A DNA stretch of 64,000 nt from Parasphingopyxis sp. CP4 (GTDB lineage: Bacteria; Pseudomonadota; Alphaproteobacteria; Sphingomonadales; Sphingomonadaceae): NCBI RefSeq assembly GCF_013378055.1, contig NZ_CP051130.1, positions 2,668,001 through 2,732,000 of the forward strand, given 5' to 3'. How positions within the stretch are numbered: the stretch's first letter is position 1; each line of letters begins with the position of its first letter. The position numbers were made by a program, and so were the translations under genes. Shown here in pieces: positions 58,859 through 64,000 of the stretch. The notes under the pieces are model-generated. The model saw only the letters and a program-made list of their open reading frames with translations. It was not told the origin of the DNA and did not search any database.

Positions 58859-60162
58859 GCGGCACGGCACGCCTCCTGGATTTCGCGTCGAGCGATCATG
58901 CGCTTCCCGATAGCGCGCGCGCGGCCTCGCTACGCCTGCTGGCCGATACTCTGGCGGGCGGCGCGGCGGGCGCGATGTCCGATGAAGCCCAGCATTTGCT
59001 GAGCGCCGTGCGCAATTGGGGTGAGGGTGGCAAGGCGCGCCTGATTGGTCTTGAAGACCGCCTCCCTGCGCCGTCTGCGGCCTGGTTCAACGGTTTCGCG
59101 GTCCATTGCCTCGAATGGGACGCGGTGCACGAACCGGCGGTTGTCCATGCGCTGTCGGTTGCTACCGCCGCATTGCTCGCTGCATCGGACCGGCAAGGCG
59201 GCAGCGATCCAGATGTCTTTCTCACCGCGCTCGCGGTCGGGGTCGATATCGCCAGCGGCATGGGTGTCGCGGCGACGGGCGCGATGGAGTTTTTCCGCCC
59301 GGCCACGGCTGGCGTGATCGGTGCGTCCTTGGCCGTCGCAAGGCTGGAAGGGCTGGCGCCCGAACGCTTCGCCGATGTGCTCGGCCTCGCATATTCGCAA
59401 GCGGGTGGCACGATGCAGGCGCATGTCGAAGCCTCGGTCGCGCTGCCCTTGCAGATCGGCAATGCCGCCCGCGCCGCGATCACCGCCGTCGATCTGGCCA
59501 AGGCCGGCATGGATGGCCCGCATGACGGGATTGAAGGCCCGTTCGGCTATTTCGAGCTATTCGAGCCCGGCGATCTGAGCCGCTACACCGATAGGATCGG
59601 CGCGCGCTGGCTAATCGAGGAGGTCAGCACCAAGCCCTTCCCGTCAGGTCGGGCGAGCCATGGCGTGCTGGGTACGATCGATAATATGCTGCGCGCGGGG
59701 GAGCTGGATGCGAATGCCGTCGCCAGTGTCGATATCGCAGCCCCGCCGCTGATCAACCGGCTCGTCGGCCGGCCCTATACGCCCGATATGGCGCCGAGCT
59801 ATGCGCGGCTCTGCCTTGCGTTCCTGTTGCCGCTGATGCTGCGCGACGGGATCGTCAATCCGGCCTGTTTTACGCCGGACCAGTTTACCGATCCTGCGCT
59901 CCGTGCGCTGGCGGAGAAGGTGACTGTCCGGCTCGACGATAATCCCGATCCCAATGCGCTCGCCCCGCAACAGCTGGCGATCACGCTGACCGATGGCAGC
60001 CGGATCGAGCGCATCATTACCGACAATCTTGGCAGCCCGGATGCGCCGATGAGCGCCGATCAGGCCGCCGCCAAATATGATCTGTGCCGCACGCTTGCAT
60101 CGCCCGATGGAGACGTGCGGCTGTTCGATAAACCCCTTAGCTATGCAACGGACCCGCAATGA
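58855..60162 (+). CDS. MmgE/PrpD family protein (2)
   Basis: A 435-residue paralogue of the protein before it (ASLRLLADTLAGGAAGAMS, WFNGFAVHCLEWDAVHEPA, TKPFPSGRASHGVLGTI). ATG 58855 overlaps the upstream stop with GGAGG upstream; an open frame back to 58753 is rejected. Adjacent, coupled MmgE paralogues may make a heteromer, as in some two-subunit dehydratases. Its stop overlaps the CoA-ligase start. Confidence 0.92.
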   Translation: MSGTARLLDFASSDHALPDSARAASLRLLADTLAGGAAGAMSDEAQHLLSAVRNWGEGGKARLIGLEDRLPAPSAAWFNGFAVHCLEWDAVHEPAVVHALSVATAALLAASDRQGGSDPDVFLTALAVGVDIASGMGVAATGAMEFFRPATAGVIGASLAVARLEGLAPERFADVLGLAYSQAGGTMQAHVEASVALPLQIGNAARAAITAVDLAKAGMDGPHDGIEGPFGYFELFEPGDLSRYTDRIGARWLIEEVSTKPFPSGRASHGVLGTIDNMLRAGELDANAVASVDIAAPPLINRLVGRPYTPDMAPSYARLCLAFLLPLMLRDGIVNPACFTPDQFTDPALRALAEKVTVRLDDNPDPNALAPQQLAITLTDGSRIERIITDNLGSPDAPMSADQAAAKYDLCRTLASPDGDVRLFDKPLSYATDPQ

Positions 60163-61520
60163 GTTTTCCGACCTATTTTGAAGCCTTTGACGCTCAACAG
60201 ATGCTGGCCGATTATCCGGTCGGCGAAGATTTCGTCGCCCGCTACACCGCCATGTCGCGCGATGAGCTGCATGCGATCCAGGATGCGCAGTTTAAGACGC
60301 TGATGAAGCGCGGCTGGGAAATTCCCTTTTATCAGCGGCTTTGGGGCGCGCAGGGGATTGAGCCCGGCGATATCCAGGGGTTGGCCGATATCACCAAGCT
60401 GCCAGTGTACGACAAGACCGACCTGATGGCCTCGGTGAATGACTATCCGCCTTATGGCGATTTTGACGGGCGCGGCAGTGACCCGGTTGTCTTCCACACG
60501 ACAAGCGGGACGACCGGGCGGCCCCAGCCATTGATGTTCGGCCCCAAGGGCCGCGAGGTCACAAACCTGCTCGTCGGCCGCATGTATCGCTGGATGGGTT
60601 TGCAGTCCGACGATGTGATCCAGTCGGTCTATGGCCATGGTATGATCAATGGCGGCCATTATATTCGCGAGGCCGTCACCCATTTCACCAATTCGCTGTT
60701 CTTGAGCGCGGGGACCGGGATCGAGACGCGCTCGGTAAACCAGGTCAATCTGATGGCCGATTTCGGCGTCACCTGCATGGTGGGTTTCGTTGACTATGTC
60801 CGCAAGCTCGCTGAAGTGGCGGAAGCCGAGAAGCTGTTCGACCGGATCAAGCTGCGGATGATCATCGGCCATCTGGGTACCGAGGATCGCGCCTCGACCG
60901 AAGATGCCTGGCACGGTGCCAAGGCCTATGACTGGTATGGCGTGGGCGACACCGGATCGATTGCCGGCGAGGGGCCAGACCGGAACGGGCTCTATGTGTG
61001 GGAAGATGCACAGTTTCTCGAGCTGCTCGATGTCGATAGCGGCGCAGCGGTTGCGCAAGGCGATACCGGCGACATGGTCGTCACCTGTCTGTTCAAGGAC
61101 GATATCGCGCCGTGCATCCGCTTCAACACCCATGATGTGACCGAAGAACTGTCCGGCACCAATGATACGGGCATGGTTTTCAAACGGATTTCGGGCTTCA
61201 AGGGCCGCAGCGACAATATGGTCAAGCTGCGCGGCATCAACATCTTCCCGCATGCGATCGGCGCGATCATCGAAAACCGCGGTGACCTGACCGGCGAATA
61301 TGTCTGCCGAGTGACGCGCGATGAGGCTGGCCGCGATGATATGCAGGTCACGCTCGAAAGCCGGGGCGGCACCGACGCCGGCGAGATTGGCGAACTGTTG
61401 CGCAAGGGCATTGGCATCGAGGTCGGCGTTGAGCTGGTCGGGATCGGCGACACCGCCAAGGACACGCAGATCGATGTCCGGCAAAAACCGATCCGGCTGA
61501 TTGACGAGAGGAAGATTTGA
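60159..61520 (+). CDS. Phenylacetate-CoA ligase family (PaaK-like) AMP-forming ligase
   Basis: This 453-residue adenylating enzyme has the P-loop TTSGTTGRPQPLMF, a mid-region aromatic motif AYDWYGVGDTG and a C-terminal domain with ISGFKGRSDNMVKLRGINIFP. It activates an aromatic or small carboxylic acid to its CoA thioester with ATP. The start ATG overlaps the second MmgE stop (ATGA). It supplies CoA esters to the downstream and neighbouring CoA-dependent enzymes. Confidence 0.94.
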   Translation: MSFPTYFEAFDAQQMLADYPVGEDFVARYTAMSRDELHAIQDAQFKTLMKRGWEIPFYQRLWGAQGIEPGDIQGLADITKLPVYDKTDLMASVNDYPPYGDFDGRGSDPVVFHTTSGTTGRPQPLMFGPKGREVTNLLVGRMYRWMGLQSDDVIQSVYGHGMINGGHYIREAVTHFTNSLFLSAGTGIETRSVNQVNLMADFGVTCMVGFVDYVRKLAEVAEAEKLFDRIKLRMIIGHLGTEDRASTEDAWHGAKAYDWYGVGDTGSIAGEGPDRNGLYVWEDAQFLELLDVDSGAAVAQGDTGDMVVTCLFKDDIAPCIRFNTHDVTEELSGTNDTGMVFKRISGFKGRSDNMVKLRGINIFPHAIGAIIENRGDLTGEYVCRVTRDEAGRDDMQVTLESRGGTDAGEIGELLRKGIGIEVGVELVGIGDTAKDTQIDVRQKPIRLIDERKI

Positions 61521-62827
61521 CCGAAGCGGCTCATCATCATGGCGTGGCCGCGCTGCTGGCCCTTTATCGGGCGGGCGCGCTGATGCCGTCCGACGTCGTC
61601 GATGCGACGTTGGACCGGATCGCTGCGCTAAATGGCGATCTCAACGCGTTTGTCGAGCTAGACGAAGCCGGTGCGTTACAAGCCGCAGCAGAAAGCGATC
61701 GGCAGATTCTCTCCGCCGCGCCGCGTCCGCTCGAAGGTGTACCGGTGGCGATCAAAACCAATATCGATGTCGAAGGCCTGGTGACGAGCGCGGGGATTGA
61801 GGCCCGCAAGGATTATGTGGCCGAGAGCGATGCGCAGGTCGTGGCTGATCTACGCGATGCCGGGGCGATCATTCTCGGCACGCTTAACATGGAAGAAGCG
61901 GCGCTGGGCGCAAAAACCGACAATCCCTGGCTCGGGGCGGCACAGAACCCGCATCGGATCGGATACACACCGGGAGGCTCTTCCGGCGGGAGCGGCGCGG
62001 CGGTTGCTGCTGGCCTGTGCGTCGCGGCGCTGGGGACCGACACGCTCGGTTCGGTCCGCGTGCCATCCGCCTATTGCGGCGTTTATGGCCTGAAGCCGAC
62101 CTATGGTGCGATCTCACAAAACGGCCTCGAAATATGCGAAGGCTCGCTCGATGTTATCGGCCCGCTGGCGCGCTCGCTTGGTGATCTCGAGATCATCTCG
62201 CGCGTGCTTATCGACATGGACGATGCTCAGCCGATTGGTGCACCGGCGCTGCTCGAAGGATTGGGCGATGTGGAATGCGAACCAGCGGTTCTCACGGCAT
62301 ACGAGAAGGCATGCGAGCTCACCGGTGCGAGCGCCAGCTTCTCGCTGCCTGACCCGCTGACGCGTATCCGCTTTGCCGGGTTCATCGCCGCGGCCCGGGC
62401 GCTCCATGCCCATCTCGCCGAATTGCGCGCGAGCGATCCGGAAGGCCTGTCAGACAATCTGAAATTCCTCATAGATATCGGCCCCAAGCGCGATGCGGCG
62501 GATCTGGCTGAAGACCAAGCTGTGCTCGAACGCACCCGCGCAACGATCCAATCGGTGGTAGCTGAGCACGGAGCGATCCTGCTGCCGACCATGCCGCAAG
62601 CGGCGTTCCCGCACAGCGATAAGGCACCTGCCAATCAGGCCGATTTCACCTGTCTGGCGAATATCGCGGGGCTACCGTCGCTCAGCATTCCGGCGGGTAC
62701 CAACGAACACGGCCTGCCGGTCGCGATCCAGTTGATCGGAGCGGCAGGCAATGAAGCGGGGCTGTTCGCACTTGCGCGCGGCCTCGATACGCAATTGGAC
62801 GGCTATCGCCCGCCCGATCTATTCTAG
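61517..62827 (+). CDS. Amidase signature family protein
   Basis: This 436-residue amidase has the Ser-cisSer-Lys triad: Lys in GVPVAIKTNIDV, cis-Ser and Ser in GGSSGGSGAAVAAG, with the TLGSVRVPSAYCGVYGLKPTYG segment. It starts with TTG 61517, overlapping the ligase stop (TTGA), with GAGAGGAAG upstream. It cleaves an amide or transfers the ammonia. Together with the isochorismatase and the nitrilase-like protein it suggests nitrogen in the substrate. Confidence 0.94.
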   Translation: MTEAAHHHGVAALLALYRAGALMPSDVVDATLDRIAALNGDLNAFVELDEAGALQAAAESDRQILSAAPRPLEGVPVAIKTNIDVEGLVTSAGIEARKDYVAESDAQVVADLRDAGAIILGTLNMEEAALGAKTDNPWLGAAQNPHRIGYTPGGSSGGSGAAVAAGLCVAALGTDTLGSVRVPSAYCGVYGLKPTYGAISQNGLEICEGSLDVIGPLARSLGDLEIISRVLIDMDDAQPIGAPALLEGLGDVECEPAVLTAYEKACELTGASASFSLPDPLTRIRFAGFIAAARALHAHLAELRASDPEGLSDNLKFLIDIGPKRDAADLAEDQAVLERTRATIQSVVAEHGAILLPTMPQAAFPHSDKAPANQADFTCLANIAGLPSLSIPAGTNEHGLPVAIQLIGAAGNEAGLFALARGLDTQLDGYRPPDLF

Positions 62828-62851
62828 AGAGAGAGACAAGAGGAGAGAGAC

Positions 62852-63160
62852 ATGCGCATCATCGTATTGTTCAACCTGAAAGACGGCGTCAGCGTCGCAG
62901 AATATGAAGAATGGGCCAAGACGCGCGATATACCGGGCGTAAATGCACTGGGATCGGTCAGCGGCTTCACGGTCCACAAGGCCAGCGGCGTGTTCGGCGA
63001 TGACAGCGCCAAGCCTGTCTATGACTATTTCGAGATTATCGACATTACGGACATGGACGCCTTTGTCGGCGATATCTCGACCGAGGAATTCCAGGCGGCT
63101 GCCGCGCCGTTCCAGGACTATGCGGACAATCCGCAATTCATCCTGACCGAAGATCTGTAG
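62852..63160 (+). CDS. HapK/REDY-like small protein
   Basis: This 102-residue ferredoxin-like alpha+beta barrel protein (RIIVLFNLKDGVSVAEYEEW, FEIIDITDMDAFVGDIST) resembles the REDY-like HapK family, known from prodigiosin clusters, in which a pyrrole intermediate is handled. ATG 62852 has GAGGAGAGA upstream. Here it lies in a catabolic operon between an amidase and an SDR gene. It could be a small monooxygenase, a tautomerase-like enzyme or a ligand-binding protein. Confidence 0.85.
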   Translation: MRIIVLFNLKDGVSVAEYEEWAKTRDIPGVNALGSVSGFTVHKASGVFGDDSAKPVYDYFEIIDITDMDAFVGDISTEEFQAAAAPFQDYADNPQFILTEDL

Positions 63161-63170
63161 GAGAGACGCA

Positions 63171-63971
63171 ATGGGCCGCTTTTCGGGCAAGACCATCATT
63201 GTCACCGGTTCGGGCCGCGAAAAGGGGCTGGGCCAGGGCATCCTTCAGCATTTCGCCGATGAGGGCGCGAATTGCGTCGTTTCGGATCTCGAAATCGGTG
63301 AAGAAGCCGAACGCGTGGCCGAGGAATTGCGAGGCCGCGGCGCGGATGTTGCAACGATCGCCTGCGATGTCAGTGATGCCGCCCAGTGTCAGGGGTTGGT
63401 TGAGCAAACGGTCGAACGGTTCGGCGCGATCGACATCATGGTCAATAATGCAGGGATCGGTTTCTTGATGAAGCCCCTGCTCGAAGTCGACACGGCCAAG
63501 GAATGGGATCCGGTAATCGCGGTCAATCTCTCGGGCGCGTTTTACTGCACCCAGGCCGCCGCCAAGGCGATGGTCGCGGCCGGCAATGGCGGGCGGATCA
63601 TCAATATTGCCAGCCAGGCCGCCAAGACCGGCTTTCCGCACCTGCCAGCCTATGTCAGCTCCAAGCATGGCATGGTCGGCCTGACACGCGCGAGCGCGGT
63701 TGAGCTCGGCGCGCACGGCATCACTGTCAATGCGGTCTGCCCCAATCATGTAACGACGGCCTTGGGCGCGGAGCAGAATGAATATTTCTCCAAGCTTTTG
63801 GGCTTTGACAGCGTTGAGGCGTATCTTGCCAATATGAGCGCGAAGAATCCGATGGGACGTCCGGGGCTGCCGACCGATACAGCCGCGGCCTGCGGTTGGC
63901 TTGCGAGTGAAGAGGCGATCTACGTAACCGGCGAAGCGCTCAACGTGTCGGGCGGCGAGGAAATGCACTAG
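63171..63971 (+). CDS. Short-chain dehydrogenase/reductase
   Basis: This 266-residue SDR has the N-terminal glycine motif KTIIVTGSGREKGLGQGIL (with an unusual insertion of two to three residues), NNAGIGFL, the catalytic Tyr/Lys in AYVSSKHGMVGLT and the C-terminal LNVSGGEEMH. Start ATG 63171 follows GGAGAGACGCA. It is the last gene seen of the operon that begins at 57614; the 29 bases that follow are non-coding or the next gene's leader. Confidence 0.94.
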   Translation: MGRFSGKTIIVTGSGREKGLGQGILQHFADEGANCVVSDLEIGEEAERVAEELRGRGADVATIACDVSDAAQCQGLVEQTVERFGAIDIMVNNAGIGFLMKPLLEVDTAKEWDPVIAVNLSGAFYCTQAAAKAMVAAGNGGRIINIASQAAKTGFPHLPAYVSSKHGMVGLTRASAVELGAHGITVNAVCPNHVTTALGAEQNEYFSKLLGFDSVEAYLANMSAKNPMGRPGLPTDTAAACGWLASEEAIYVTGEALNVSGGEEMH

Positions 63972-64000
63972 GCAGAAATTGCGCGAGCCCGCCCGGAACG

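Noticed and set aside
1-64000. CRISPR arrays, tRNA/rRNA genes, insertion sequences and prophage genes
   Set aside because: I found no regular short repeats with spacers, no tRNA-like cloverleaf that I could recognise by eye, no transposase or integrase, and no phage structural genes.

Overview
The window looks like part of an alphaproteobacterial chromosome, most likely from the Sphingomonadales. The evidence is GC-rich coding sequence, TonB-dependent receptors with typical sphingomonad plugs, frequent TTG/GTG starts with clear Shine-Dalgarno sequences, very tight gene packing (many ATGA, GTGA and TAATG overlaps), and two kinds of dispersed inverted repeat that resemble those common in sphingomonad genomes. 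This assignment is inference; no rRNA or tRNA gene is visible. I see no insertion sequence, prophage or CRISPR array, and no gene-free stretch longer than about 300 bases once the weak small ORF at 177-488 is accepted.

Positions 1-16 kb look like ordinary chromosome. They hold the tail of a TonB receptor gene with its terminator, a PadR regulator, a pair of acyl-CoA dehydrogenases, a YbbAP-like ABC system divergent from a lipoprotein TesA-like esterase, a Kef-type antiporter, a YhhQ-like queuosine-precursor transporter, and a nucleoside-salvage group (PfkB/adenosine kinase, LOG-family hydrolase, NupC-type transporter, cytidine deaminase) with a 2-oxoglutarate/Fe(II) oxygenase. A SpoIIAA-like double-domain protein and a DUF3598-like protein lead up to a LysR regulator at 16.3 kb.

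Positions 17-64 kb form a large, apparently undescribed catabolic region. A nearly invariant palindrome, AATTTGTCCGGACAAATT, recurs at eight intergenic places (17340, 19996, 24917, 32270, 43069, 46163, 51176, 51967), with a degenerate ninth copy in tandem at 32285. Each copy lies 5-60 bases upstream of catabolic or uptake genes, and in the best cases it covers the -10/+1 region or the -35/-10 spacer of a recognisable promoter. The copies therefore tie at least eight transcription units into one probable regulon: two TonB receptors; a Tat-exported flavin amine oxidase with an esterase; an alpha/beta hydrolase-LeuC-LeuD-HMG-CoA-lyase-CoA-transferase operon; an isochorismatase-deacetylase-deacetylase-aldehyde dehydrogenase-VOC-DUF1330/cupin-methyltransferase operon; a flavin monooxygenase unit; a second methyltransferase operon with an SDR; a DUF1838-MFS-flavin oxidase-nitrilase-like operon; two related membrane proteins; and a CitE-MaoC-acyl-CoA dehydrogenase-CaiB-CaiB operon. 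A GntR/UTRA regulator at 56.8-57.6 kb is the best candidate reader of the palindrome, because HutC/DasR-type sites have a similar GT-N4-AC core.

The region ends with an operon of two MmgE/PrpD proteins, a PaaK-like CoA ligase, an amidase, a HapK-like small protein and an SDR. Taken together the genes suggest outer-membrane uptake, periplasmic oxidation or ester cleavage, opening and de-amidation of a nitrogen-containing or imide-like ring, flavin hydroxylation and methyl transfer. CoA-dependent hydration and retro-Claisen cleavage of branched C5/C6 acids would follow. The substrate cannot be read from the sequence. Several families occur twice (TonB receptors, deacetylases, methyltransferase plus small partner, membrane protein, MmgE/PrpD, CaiB), which suggests two parallel or sequential branches.
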